A DNA stretch of 63,145 nucleotides from Anaerolineales bacterium (GCA_020060235.1 JAGVAO010000080.1:1-63145); one strand, 5' to 3'; shown: positions 45,177 to 54,663, counted from the first letter of the stretch. The notes: generated by a model from the letters alone, not told the origin. A program made the numbers and translations.

Positions 45177-47747
45177 CTACGGCCCCAGGATGGCGTATTC
45201 CAGCAATCCGCGCCCGATTTCCCGCGCCAGGGCCGGGTCGTCGGCTTCCAGCGCGACGACAATCGCCAGCGGCGTCCCTTGCCAGTCGGGCAGGGTGCCG
45301 CCCAGATACCAGATGATTGGGTTGGCGCGCGATTCAAATCTCCCCATGCTTTCCCAGTAGGGGTTTTCCCCGGCTCGCAGGGCCAGCGCCGCCCGGTTTG
45401 CGGCCTCGGCTGAAAAGGCGCTGCGCGGCTGTCCCTGCGGCGGCAGGATAACCCAGCCCGTGCCGGGAATATTGACCGCCAGCGGCAGTTGGGCGGCAGG
45501 GACAAGCCCGTCGTTGCCCAGGCTGGCGGCCGCCTGTGCCATTGCCAGCGGGGTAATCCGGGCATTCTGGCCGATGGCCAGCAGTTCCGCCTCGCCGGAC
45601 GTGTATTGCAGGCCGATTTTGCCCGCCATTTCGGCAAGCCGGTCGCCCAATGCGCCTCCCAACGTCAACAGCGGACGCGGACAGCCTGCAGGCAGGGCGT
45701 TTACCCAGTCTGGCGCACCTTCGCCGCGCAGGGTGCAGCGTATCAGCCGTTCATCCTGCTCCACCAACAGGGATGCCGGGAAAGGCGGCAGTTCCAGGCC
45801 TTGCTGATAAGTCTCTGCCAGCAGGAAGGGAGCCAGGGATGTTCCGGCGGGGTAGTTCCCCTGTGTGGCCCTGTTTAGCAGCGGCGAGCCGGGCGCGGCC
45901 AGCAAGTCTGCGCCAATTTCATCGAGCAGGTTGGCATCGAAGGTCGGTTGGGATGCCATTACCAGCACCTCGCCGGTTTCCGCATTGAGCAAGACCACTG
46001 CGCCCTTGCTTCCGTCAAACAGTTGGTCGGCGCGGGTTTGCAGGGTCAGGTCGAGGCTCAGGCGCACATCCAGGCCGGGGGGCGGGTAGCCTGTCAGCAA
46101 TCGTTGCAGCCATACCTGTCGGGCCGGATATCCGCTCTGGCCTCGCAGGTACGAGTCGAGCTGCGCCTCCAGTCCGGCCTGTCCATATATACTATGCGTA
46201 TAGCCAATAATTGAAGATAGATTTGGATAAGAATAAATTCGACTATAAAAACCAGAACTATTTTCAGAATAAGAAAGAAGCGCGTTCCGCCTGTCGAGCA
46301 GCGCGCCCCTGGCGACAAAGCGGTCGGCAATCGTGCGGCGCGGGTTGTCGTAGCGGGCCAGCAAATCATCGGCGCGGATAAATCCCCACCACCCGGCGGC
46401 CAGCGCCAGGCTGAACAGTCCCAGCCCGAGCAGGGAGGGCATCAGCAGGTAGGGGGCAGGTCGCAAAAGTGGGGCGGGGTCTTGCTGCTCGCGTCCATTG
46501 CTGATTTGCAAAAGCAGCAGCAAGGCCATGAAGGAGGTCAGCAAGGACGAGCCGCCGTAAGAGACAAACGGCAGGGTCACGCCGGTTAGGGGGAGCAGGC
46601 GCAGGTTGCCGCCAATAATGACGATGCTCTGGGCGCCCAGGTATGCCCCCAGCCCGGCAGCCAGCAATCGCTCGAAATGATTTTCGGCAGACAGGGCAAT
46701 CAGGTAACTCCGGGTGACCAGTAGGCCAACCAGCGCGAGGAGCGCCAAAGCCCCGGCCAGGCCGGTTTCCTCGGCGATGGCGGAAAAGATGAAATCGGAG
46801 TGCGCGACCGGCACGACTCCCGGCGAACCCATGCCGATGCCGCGCCCGACCAGTCCGCCGTTGGCAACCGCCAGCAGTGATTGGATGACCTGGTAGGAGC
46901 GTCCCGATGGGTCGAGCCAGGGGTTGAACCAGGTTACCAGCCGGTACTGAATGATTTCGATAAAGTAATAGCCAACCAATCCGAGGCCAACCAGCAGCAG
47001 CGCGCTTAACAGCAGGATACGGCGCTTTGCAGAAGCATGATAGACCATTGCCGCATACAGAAAGACAAAAATGGACGCCGTGCCCAGGTCGCGCTGGATA
47101 ACCAGGATGGCCAGCGCCAGGCCGGTTAAGAGCATGGTCGGCAGCAGGAGCGGCCAGATTCGCCCGGTAACGGGAATCTTTCCGGCAAAGTAGGCTGCGA
47201 GGTAGACGATAAGCAAAAGTTTGAGCGGTTCAGACGGCTGCAAATAGATGCCGCAGCAACCAAGCCAGAGGCGCGGGCCGTAGCCGCCGGGATTGATTCC
47301 GAGCAGGAAGGTCAGGGCGGTCAGCAGCAATCCGCTGGTCAACCAGATGTATTTGTATTTTTTCAGGAAATCGAGAATTTCGCTCCGGCGCAGGGCGGCT
47401 ATCAGGAACAGGTAGCAAACCAAAATCCAGAGCGATTGGCGCAGGCCAAATTCACCCGTCAGCCGCCAGATGCTCACCATCCCCCAGCCCGACAAGAGCG
47501 AGGCTATCGGCAAAAGATAGGGGTCTGCATCGGGCAGGTGTTTTTTTATCTGCCAGTGGGCCAAAATCACCATCGCCAGCCAGAGGAGGACGCCGGCCCA
47601 GTGGTTGAGGCGATAGGCGACATCCGGGGTCTGTTCCCTGGCCGCCGGTGAGAAGGTCAGGGTCAGGCTTAATATCAATACAAAGCCAACTGCTATGGCA
47701 AGCAGGCGGGCTTGTATTTGGGAAGGTGTCAGGTAGGGGAAACGCAA
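45177..47747 (-). CDS. SEDS (FtsW/RodA/SpoVE) polymerase fused to degenerate PBP-like transpeptidase domain
   Basis: SEDS: SYQVIQSLLAVANGGLVGRGIGMGSPGVVPVAHSDFIFSAIAEE; PBP-like: KGAVVLLNAETGEVLVMASQPTFDANLL...PGSPLLNRATQGNYPAGTSLAPFLLA. Confidence 0.92.
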   Translation of the reverse strand: MRFPYLTPSQIQARLLAIAVGFVLILSLTLTFSPAAREQTPDVAYRLNHWAGVLLWLAMVILAHWQIKKHLPDADPYLLPIASLLSGWGMVSIWRLTGEFGLRQSLWILVCYLFLIAALRRSEILDFLKKYKYIWLTSGLLLTALTFLLGINPGGYGPRLWLGCCGIYLQPSEPLKLLLIVYLAAYFAGKIPVTGRIWPLLLPTMLLTGLALAILVIQRDLGTASIFVFLYAAMVYHASAKRRILLLSALLLVGLGLVGYYFIEIIQYRLVTWFNPWLDPSGRSYQVIQSLLAVANGGLVGRGIGMGSPGVVPVAHSDFIFSAIAEETGLAGALALLALVGLLVTRSYLIALSAENHFERLLAAGLGAYLGAQSIVIIGGNLRLLPLTGVTLPFVSYGGSSLLTSFMALLLLLQISNGREQQDPAPLLRPAPYLLMPSLLGLGLFSLALAAGWWGFIRADDLLARYDNPRRTIADRFVARGALLDRRNALLSYSENSSGFYSRIYSYPNLSSIIGYTHSIYGQAGLEAQLDSYLRGQSGYPARQVWLQRLLTGYPPPGLDVRLSLDLTLQTRADQLFDGSKGAVVLLNAETGEVLVMASQPTFDANLLDEIGADLLAAPGSPLLNRATQGNYPAGTSLAPFLLAETYQQGLELPPFPASLLVEQDERLIRCTLRGEGAPDWVNALPAGCPRPLLTLGGALGDRLAEMAGKIGLQYTSGEAELLAIGQNARITPLAMAQAAASLGNDGLVPAAQLPLAVNIPGTGWVILPPQGQPRSAFSAEAANRAALALRAGENPYWESMGRFESRANPIIWYLGGTLPDWQGTPLAIVVALEADDPALAREIGRGLLEYAILGP

Positions 47748-47760
47748 TTTAGGGGAGGCG

Positions 47761-48627
47761 TTATTGGATGTATTTGCGAACCAGCAGGTCGAGGCGGGCG
47801 CGGGTTTCGGCAGGGATAACCTTCGGGTTGGTAATCAGCGCGCTGGCGAGAGCCGAATGGCAGGCGCATTCTGTTTCGGTTGCCAGGCTGCGGGCCAGGT
47901 TCCTGAGCGATTCCTGCGCGATTTCTGTGTTTTTGTTGAGGGTCTGGATGACCATTTCGACTGTGACCGGTTCTGCGCTAATGTGCCAGACGTCATAATC
48001 GGTCACGTGGGCCATCGTTGCGTAGCACATCTCGGCTTCGCGGGCCAGGAAGGCCTCGGGCGAGGCAGTCATGCCGATGATGGACATGCCCCAGGCGCGG
48101 TAGGCCTGCGATTCGGCCTTGGTCGAGAAGCGCGGCCCTTCGATGGTGATAAACGTGCCGCCTTTATGGACAGTTGCGCCGCTTTCTTTCACCGATTGAT
48201 ACACAGATTCTGAAACTGACTGGCAAAACGGGTCTGCCACGCCAATGTGGGCTACCAGCCCGTCGCTGAAAAAACTGCGCGCGCGTTCCTTTGTGTTGTC
48301 AAAAATCTGGTCGGGGATGACGATGTGGCCGGGCGCGTAATCTTCGCGCAGCGAGCCGCAAGCGCTGATGCTGACAATCCGATTAGCGCCCAGGCTTTTG
48401 AGCGCGTAAATATTGGCGCGATAGTTGACCTCGGTCGGGTTGATGGAGTGCCCGACGCCATGCCGGGCGAGAAAGGCAACCCGCTGGCCTTCGAGCGTTC
48501 CGACGACAATCGGTGAACTGGGTTTGCCAAAGGGCGTTTCGACAAGATGTTCACTGGTATCGCTCAGGCCGGACATATGGTACAGGCCCGACCCGCCGAT
48601 TACTGCAAAGGCAAGATTTTCAGCCAT
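47761..48627 (-). CDS. mtnP: S-methyl-5'-thioadenosine phosphorylase
   Basis: AVIGGSGLYHMSGL...VAFLARHGVGHSINPTEVNYRANIYALKSLG. Confidence 0.93.
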   Translation of the reverse strand: MAENLAFAVIGGSGLYHMSGLSDTSEHLVETPFGKPSSPIVVGTLEGQRVAFLARHGVGHSINPTEVNYRANIYALKSLGANRIVSISACGSLREDYAPGHIVIPDQIFDNTKERARSFFSDGLVAHIGVADPFCQSVSESVYQSVKESGATVHKGGTFITIEGPRFSTKAESQAYRAWGMSIIGMTASPEAFLAREAEMCYATMAHVTDYDVWHISAEPVTVEMVIQTLNKNTEIAQESLRNLARSLATETECACHSALASALITNPKVIPAETRARLDLLVRKYIQ

Positions 48628-48659
48628 GAATTTATTTCTCCTTGTGAGCGTTCCGGGTA

Positions 48660-49088
48660 TCACTCAGGCAAAAGAACGCTAAAAGTTGTGTTGCCGCAGG
48701 TAATTGTATCCCCATTTGTGATAATCGTTGGGATGGTAAGCGGAGTCTCGTTCAGGACCGTGCCGTTCTTCGAGCCCGTGTCCTCGACCCACCAGTGCCC
48801 ATGATGAAATGACAGGCGCGCATGGCGGGCGGATACCGTCGAGTCGTCGATAAACAACTCGCATTCCGACTCGCGCCCGATGAAGAATTCCGGCTGGGTG
48901 AAGGCCAGGACAGTTTCCTGCCCGTTGGCGGCCACCATGCCAATTCGGATGGGCGTCTGGCCGCGCTCCATCAGGCGGACAGATTGCGCCTGGAGCGTTC
49001 GCCACATTAAATACAAAGCGTACCCCACAAAAGCATACAGCAAAATGGCTGCCAGCAATCGCAGGCCAAGAAGAATGGGTAAACTCAT
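48660..49088 (-). CDS. FHA domain membrane protein (FhaB-like)
   Basis: N-terminal TM; FFIGRESECELFIDDSTVSARHARLSFHHGHWWVEDTGSKNGTVLN. Confidence 0.92.
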   Translation of the reverse strand: MSLPILLGLRLLAAILLYAFVGYALYLMWRTLQAQSVRLMERGQTPIRIGMVAANGQETVLAFTQPEFFIGRESECELFIDDSTVSARHARLSFHHGHWWVEDTGSKNGTVLNETPLTIPTIITNGDTITCGNTTFSVLLPE

Positions 49089-49089
49089 T

Positions 49090-49911
49090 TCAAAGGTTTT
49101 CTTTATCGCTCAAGGGAATTGTTTTCAACGTGGCAGTGCTGCGTTCGCTGCCTTCTCGCGAAAGCGGGGCGGTGTCGCCTGTGCTGCGCTCCAGCCCTTG
49201 CGGCGGGCTGTCCTGGCCAAAAATAATGGGCAATCCGGCCAATGAAATCACATCACCCGGATATAAGACACTCTGGCTGGAACGCTGTCCGTTGACATAA
49301 GTTCCGCCGGTCGAATTCAGATCGAAGATGACAAATTTTCCGCGCACGTAACGAATCTGGGCATGGTAGCGGGAAACGCGCGGGTCATCGATAATCACCT
49401 GGTTATCGAGCCTGCGCCCGATATTAATCACAGCCTGGTCGAGTGTAAAGACCTTGGTTCCGCCTACAATCAAAAACGCTGTTTTGAATGTGCTGGCGTC
49501 TTCAGCGGGCGCGTCCTGAACCGGCGTATTTTGGGTTTCGGCAATTTCCTGCCCCGCGACTCGAACTTCGATATCGTCCGGGGCGATGCTTTCGTCTCCA
49601 GAAAGGGTCAGGCTGGGGGCGGTCTCAAACTGAACCCCGGCCTCGCTGGTCACCAGCCGAAAAATTTTTGTCAGGCCTTCCATCAGGCGCGGTTCGCTTT
49701 TCCAGGTTGCCAGCACCGAAGGATGCACCAGTAAAATAAATTTGTGCGGCATGGGTGCGTCCAGTCCGCTGGTTGCCAGGTTGGACTTTAGCGCATCGGC
49801 CAACCGGTGGGCAATTTTATCCTGCCAGGACGCGCCCGGCAGGAACTTGACAAGATGAACCTCGATAAGAGACTCAATGCGCTGTTCAATATCCGATAAT
49901 GAGATACTCAT
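49090..49911 (-). CDS. DUF3662-like/FHA domain protein (FhaA-like)
   Basis: N-terminal IEQRIESLIEVHLVKFLPGASWQDKIAHRLADAL; C-terminal FHA INIGRRLDNQVIIDDPRVSRYHAQIRYVRGKFVIFDLNSTGGTYVNG. Confidence 0.88.
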   Translation of the reverse strand: MSISLSDIEQRIESLIEVHLVKFLPGASWQDKIAHRLADALKSNLATSGLDAPMPHKFILLVHPSVLATWKSEPRLMEGLTKIFRLVTSEAGVQFETAPSLTLSGDESIAPDDIEVRVAGQEIAETQNTPVQDAPAEDASTFKTAFLIVGGTKVFTLDQAVINIGRRLDNQVIIDDPRVSRYHAQIRYVRGKFVIFDLNSTGGTYVNGQRSSQSVLYPGDVISLAGLPIIFGQDSPPQGLERSTGDTAPLSREGSERSTATLKTIPLSDKENL

Positions 49912-49990
49912 CAATAACTCCCCAGAACACTCCTGTTCTTTGACTTCATTTTACAACGCTAAAGATGATTCTGCAATGATTGGCGGCTAT

Positions 49991-50581
49991 TTAACGCATC
50001 ACCGGTTTTGCACACTGCGGGCAAACCGCCTCCCGCGCCAGCAGCACAAATCCGCAATTCATGCAGGTGCGAGGCTGTATTTTACCAAGCGGCGCGCCGC
50101 AGGCGACACAGGACGGCTCCCCGGCTTTGTTGGCCGTCTGGCAGTATTCACAACTTAAGCGGCGCAAACGGGCCGAAAGCTGCTGGCTGGCGCCATGCGT
50201 CCGCGCCACTTTGGCGATGACCGTCCAAACGCTCTCAACCAGTTTCAGGCTCTCGATGTCCTGGGCAATATCATCCAGCCGGTTAAGCAAATTCCACGGG
50301 TTCATCAGCGTCGCAATCGCCGACTGCCCCAGGCTGGCGGCCACCCCAAGCCAGGCCTGCTGCCCGACGCTGACCATGACCCCGTCTTCCACGGTTTGCA
50401 GGTGAATCGTCAGGGCTGTCTGGCCGCCGCTGGAGGCATTCCTCACGCTCGCAACTTGCACCTTGAGGTTATGCGGGTCGCCAACGGCCTGCGTTCTAAA
50501 ATTCCCGCGGTGAAAGTGGGCAGAAATCGCTTCTGCAAAATCATTGGGGGTGATGTTGCCGTAGAAAATTTTCTTGTCCAT
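49991..50581 (-). CDS. Hypothetical protein with C-terminal zinc ribbons
   Basis: CEYCQTANKAGEPSCVACGAPLGKIQPRTCMNCGFVLLAREAVCPQC. Confidence 0.8.
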   Translation of the reverse strand: MDKKIFYGNITPNDFAEAISAHFHRGNFRTQAVGDPHNLKVQVASVRNASSGGQTALTIHLQTVEDGVMVSVGQQAWLGVAASLGQSAIATLMNPWNLLNRLDDIAQDIESLKLVESVWTVIAKVARTHGASQQLSARLRRLSCEYCQTANKAGEPSCVACGAPLGKIQPRTCMNCGFVLLAREAVCPQCAKPVMR

Positions 50582-50629
50582 GGTTTAGATTATAATCACC
50601 TTTATCAAATTTTTGAAACCAGGTGTAAA

Positions 50630-51247
50630 ATGGCTTCCCGTTTGCGTTTGTTCGTTCCAATTTTACTGTCACTGTTTTTTCTTGCTGTCTTATTTAACGC
50701 ACAGCCTGTCGAAAAAGTTGCCGCCCAGCAGCCGACCGGCTCCATCCCAACCGTCACCAGCACGCCAATGGGGGCGTTTATTACCGTAACCTATCCCGAA
50801 CAAATCAACGTTCGCTCCGGGCCAAGTTCCTACTGGTATCCGGCCATTGGCGTCCTGCTCTGGCAGCAGAAAGTCCCGGCCCTGGGGCGCTCCCCCGGCG
50901 GCGACTGGATTCAAGTCGAATATCCGGGCGTTCCGGGAAATGTCGGCTGGGTGTATGCGCCGCTGGTATCGCTTGGCCCTCCAGGCGTTTCACTGCGGAT
51001 AGTGGAACCGCCGCCAACCCCGACGCCTGCCACCACGCCGACCATCGACCCGACCCTGCAGGCGGCTTTCCTGCCGCAGTACACCCCCACGCGGATGCCG
51101 TCCTTTACGCCGCCTCCGCCCCTGGCTGTCCCGACCTACGAAGCGGCCCCTGCGACTCGCAGCGTTATCCCAATGGGGTTGGTCATCATCCTGTTGGCCC
51201 TGGTTGGCGGATTCGGCACCCTGATTTCCTTCCTGCGCGGGCGCTGA
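50630..51247 (+). CDS. SH3-domain secreted/membrane protein
   Basis: Signal peptide; VTYPEQINVRSGPSSYWYPAIGVLLWQQKVPALGRSPGGDWIQVEYPG; C-terminal TM. Confidence 0.85.
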   Translation: MASRLRLFVPILLSLFFLAVLFNAQPVEKVAAQQPTGSIPTVTSTPMGAFITVTYPEQINVRSGPSSYWYPAIGVLLWQQKVPALGRSPGGDWIQVEYPGVPGNVGWVYAPLVSLGPPGVSLRIVEPPPTPTPATTPTIDPTLQAAFLPQYTPTRMPSFTPPPPLAVPTYEAAPATRSVIPMGLVIILLALVGGFGTLISFLRGR

Positions 51248-51267
51248 AAACGAAACACAAGGCACAA

Positions 51268-51299
51268 AAAAGCGACAGGCTTATTAGCCCGTCGCTTTT
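51268..51299. terminator. Intrinsic terminator between convergent genes
   Basis: AAAAGCGACAGGC/GCCCGTCGCTTTT, one mismatch. Confidence 0.75.
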
Positions 51300-51323
51300 C
51301 ATTTCCCATAAAACAATGTGTTG

Positions 51324-51746
51324 CTAGTTTGAGCAGCCGCAAGAGCCGCCGCACGCGCAGCCGGACTTGTCGGCGTCTGCATGGCTATGGCCGTGACCCT
51401 GCGAACCGCATCCGCAGGAACCGCCCTCGCTGGCGCTGTTGGGGCTGTCCACCAGGAAGCCGGCGCCGCGAACGGGGTCGTCTACAAAGTCGATTTTCGC
51501 GCCGCGCAGGTAATTCACCGACATGTCATCGACGATGACCTTGATACCATTGCTTTCATAGGTAAAGTCGTTTTCGCGGATGTTGTTGTCTAGCGCCATG
51601 TTGAACTGGGTGCCGCAGCATCCACCGCCGCTGACGTAGACGCGCAGGGCGTAACCCTCGAGGTTGCGCTCGGTCAGGATATTGCGAACAGCATCTGTGG
51701 CAGATGTTGTTATTGAGACCATTTGGGTGTCAGTTTCCTGAAGCAT
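51324..51746 (-). CDS. A-type Fe-S carrier (HesB/IscA) with Cys/His-rich C-terminal tail
   Basis: YALRVYVSGGGCCGTQFNMALDNN...SCGCGSQGHGHSHADADKSGCACGGSCGCSN. Confidence 0.92.
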   Translation of the reverse strand: MLQETDTQMVSITTSATDAVRNILTERNLEGYALRVYVSGGGCCGTQFNMALDNNIRENDFTYESNGIKVIVDDMSVNYLRGAKIDFVDDPVRGAGFLVDSPNSASEGGSCGCGSQGHGHSHADADKSGCACGGSCGCSN

Positions 51747-51806
51747 TTTGCTCTCCTTCTCTAATTGTGAAGATAATCTTATCAATTAAGACTATCTTTG
51801 TCAACA

Positions 51807-51840
51807 TAAAAATCCCCCGCCTGGGGAACAAGCAGGGGAT
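51807..51840 (-). terminator. Intrinsic terminator of the S1-domain gene
   Basis: ATCCCC(C)GC/GC(A)GGGGAT stem with A5 (U5 on minus). Confidence 0.65.
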
Positions 51841-51858
51841 GGGTCATTTATTTTATCT

Positions 51859-52638
51859 CTAGCCAGTGGGCAGGCGATTCTTCAACGTGCGGTCGAAGAT
51901 GTCTTCCTGGTCTTTGTTTTCGGTCTTGTTCTTCTTGTTTTTTGCCGCTTTTTCCGCTTTCGAGCGGTCGAGGGCGGCCTGCCAGGCCAATTCAAAAGCG
52001 GTCAATTCCGGCACGGACGGCTCTTTTTCCATCTCGTAGACTTCGGTCTTGGGTTTGCCCTTCTTGGCGCCTCGTTTACGTTCGGGCCTGGGGGAGGCTT
52101 CTTCGCGCACAGCCTCTTCAGGTTCGGGCTGGATGGCCTTCATGCTTAATCGGATTTGCTTCTTTTTGCGGTCAACTTCAAGGACCATGACATCCACTTC
52201 GTCGCCTTCCTTGACGACTTCCTGGGGAGTCTTGACGTAGCCGTGCGCCATTTCGCTGATGTGAACCAGGCCGGGGCGTTCCGCGCCGATTTCGACGAAA
52301 GCGCCATAGGTCTCAAGGCGAATGACCTTGCCCTTGATGACCGTTTCGGGCTTGAGTTCGCGCCATTCAAGGCCCAGGGGTTCAATCATGGTCAGTTCGA
52401 TGCGGTCGGCTTTGGCCTTGCGCACCCAGACATTTACTTCCTGCCCAACCTGGACAACATCCTCAACCCGTTTGACCGGTTCGGATTGAAGCTGTGAGAT
52501 ATGTACGATACCTGGAACTGCCTGTCCTACATCTACAATCGCCCCCGCGAGAGTGGTCTTTACTACTTTACCTGTCAACTGGGCTTTGGGTTTAAGCTCA
52601 GTTTCAGGAATTATTGTGTCTATCGCTGTATTGCTCAT
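51859..52638 (-). CDS. S1 RNA-binding domain protein (two S1 domains)
   Basis: GKVVKTTLAGAIVDVGQAVPGIVHISQL; GKVIRLETYGAFVEIGAERPGLVHISEMAHGYVKTP. Confidence 0.93.
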   Translation of the reverse strand: MSNTAIDTIIPETELKPKAQLTGKVVKTTLAGAIVDVGQAVPGIVHISQLQSEPVKRVEDVVQVGQEVNVWVRKAKADRIELTMIEPLGLEWRELKPETVIKGKVIRLETYGAFVEIGAERPGLVHISEMAHGYVKTPQEVVKEGDEVDVMVLEVDRKKKQIRLSMKAIQPEPEEAVREEASPRPERKRGAKKGKPKTEVYEMEKEPSVPELTAFELAWQAALDRSKAEKAAKNKKNKTENKDQEDIFDRTLKNRLPTG

Positions 52639-52816
52639 ATGTTTCTCCTGGAAATAACGGGGATAATGCCGAAGTTTGATTATACCGCAGAATCAGGCTT
52701 AGTCAACAACCATTCGGGCGTAAAATTAAAACCTTTCCGATTCAGACCACTTTGATTGACTTAACGGAAGCAAAGATGTATTCTTTTGTCAGAAACGGAA
52801 ATAGAGCCCGGCAATT

Positions 52817-53296
52817 ATGTATAAAATCGACAAAACCGACTGGAAAATAATAAATTTGTTAATGGATGATGGGCGCATGCACGCCGCAGAGATTGCGCGC
52901 CAGATAGGCAACATCTCGGAGCGAGCAGTGCGCTATCGTATCGAACGCATGATAGAAAATGATGTCATGCGCATCAGCGCGGTGGTTAATCCGAAGTCGG
53001 TTGGCATGTCTGTCATTGCGGATGTCTGGCTCGAGTGCGAGGCGGATGCTATTTTGGAAGTTGCGCGGCACATGGCTGAGTTGGAAAACATCAGCTACGT
53101 TGCATGTTCGATTGGGGAAACGGATGTCAGCGTGCAAATTATTGCACGCGATACGGCGGAGGTGTACCGCTTTGTGACGGAGGTGATAGGCAAGGCGCCC
53201 GGGGTACGCAAGACGACTACATCCATTGTGCCTTTGGTGCTGAAGGACGTTTATCAATGGAGAATTCCTGCGGGAATTGTCGAGGACAACGCTTAA
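52817..53296 (+). CDS. Lrp/AsnC family transcriptional regulator
   Basis: IDKTDWKIINLLMDDGRMHAAEIARQIGNISERAVRYRIERMIE. Confidence 0.93.
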   Translation: MYKIDKTDWKIINLLMDDGRMHAAEIARQIGNISERAVRYRIERMIENDVMRISAVVNPKSVGMSVIADVWLECEADAILEVARHMAELENISYVACSIGETDVSVQIIARDTAEVYRFVTEVIGKAPGVRKTTTSIVPLVLKDVYQWRIPAGIVEDNA

Positions 53297-53319
53297 ACAA
53301 TCACCAAAAGGAGAATTTG

Positions 53320-54621
53320 ATGAAGAACTTCAGCAAAAACCAGGCACTCCAAAAGAGGGCCTATCAGGTGACCCCGCTGGGGGTTAATTCCAACTTCCGC
53401 TATTGGGGAGACGGGATAACGCCCTACGTCCAAAAAGGCAAGGACGGGTACCTGTGGGATGTGGATGACAACAAATACATCGACTACCGCATGGCATTTG
53501 GCCCAATCATTCTCGGCCATGCCATCGAAGAAGTGGACGCCAAGGTTGCGGAGGAAATTCGCAAGGGCGTCCTTTTCGCTATGACCGGGGAACTCGAAAT
53601 CGAAGTCGAAGAGATGATGATTGAGATGGTTCCCGGCCTCGAACTGGTGCGCCTGGCCTGTTCCGGCACCGAGGCAACCATGCACGCCATCCGCGTGGCA
53701 CGGGCTTATACGGGGCGCGAGATGATTGTCAAGTTCGAGGGCAACTATCACGGCTTCCACGACCACACCTTGTGGAGCACCTACGCCCCGGCAGAGGCTT
53801 ACGGAAACGCACGCTCCCCGATACCGATTCCGGCTTCCTCGGGCATTCCGCGTCCGATGGGCAACCTCATCATCACCCTGCCGTTTAATGACAAGGAAGC
53901 CTTTGAGCGCACGATGTTCTCATACGGACATCTGATTGCGGCAGTCATCACCGAGCCGTGCCAGGGCAATTGCGGCGCCATCCTGCCCGAACCGGGCTTC
54001 CTGCAACTCATCCAGCAGAAATGCGAAGAGTACGGCTCGCTCTTCATCCTCGATGAAGTCAAGACCGGATTCCGCATTGCCAACGGCGGCGCGCAGGCCT
54101 ACTACAACCTGAAACCCGACCTGATGACCTACGCCAAGGCCCTCGGCAACGGCTACCCGGCGGCGGCTTTCGGCGGCAAAGAAAAGGTCATGCGCATCAT
54201 CGGTCACGGCGTCGCCCAGGGTGGAACATACACCAACAATAAGCCTGGCGTGGCCGGGGCCTGGGCCACCCTCAAGATGCTCAAGGAAAAGCCGGTGCTC
54301 AAGACCATCGAAGAGCGCGGACGACGCCTTATGGGCGGCCTGAGCCAAATCCTGACCGAAGAGGGCCTGGTTCACTGCATGAACGGCTACCCGGCCATGT
54401 TCACCTACGCCCTCGGCGTCGAAAAAGTGACCAACCAGCGCACCTGGAACGAAAGCGACCACGACCTGTACCTGGACATTATCGATGCGCTCATCGAGCG
54501 CGGCGTCATGCCCGACCACGATGCCCGCGAACCCTGGTTCCTGTGCTACGCCCACAGCGACAAGGACATCGACGACACGCTGACGGCTTTCCGCGAGGCG
54601 GTCAAGGCGTGTAAAAAATAA
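53320..54621 (+). CDS. Class III aminotransferase (glutamate-1-semialdehyde aminomutase-like)
   Basis: RLACSGTEATMHAIRVARAYTGREMIVKFEGNYHGFHD...FILDEVKTGFRIA...YAKALGNGYP. Confidence 0.92.
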   Translation: MKNFSKNQALQKRAYQVTPLGVNSNFRYWGDGITPYVQKGKDGYLWDVDDNKYIDYRMAFGPIILGHAIEEVDAKVAEEIRKGVLFAMTGELEIEVEEMMIEMVPGLELVRLACSGTEATMHAIRVARAYTGREMIVKFEGNYHGFHDHTLWSTYAPAEAYGNARSPIPIPASSGIPRPMGNLIITLPFNDKEAFERTMFSYGHLIAAVITEPCQGNCGAILPEPGFLQLIQQKCEEYGSLFILDEVKTGFRIANGGAQAYYNLKPDLMTYAKALGNGYPAAAFGGKEKVMRIIGHGVAQGGTYTNNKPGVAGAWATLKMLKEKPVLKTIEERGRRLMGGLSQILTEEGLVHCMNGYPAMFTYALGVEKVTNQRTWNESDHDLYLDIIDALIERGVMPDHDAREPWFLCYAHSDKDIDDTLTAFREAVKACKK

Positions 54622-54631
54622 TCAATTATGG

Positions 54632-54660
54632 GTAGGGGCGACCCAACGGATCGCCCCTAC
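54632..54660. repeat. GTAGG...CCTAC palindrome 4 nt before an aminotransferase ATG
   Basis: GTAGGGGCGA-n9-TCGCCCCTAC. Confidence 0.85.
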
Positions 54661-54663
54661 GGG

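Noticed and set aside
45177-47747. Assembly-generated fusion of rodA and pbpA
   Set aside because: ORF is continuous with a sensible linker and homology on both sides; loss of all three motifs is not what a single frameshift or misjoin would produce.
54628-54663. N-terminal extension MGRGDPTDRPYG of aminotransferase 2
   Set aside because: Encoded by the intergenic palindrome; ATG at 54664 or 54670 is the plausible start.
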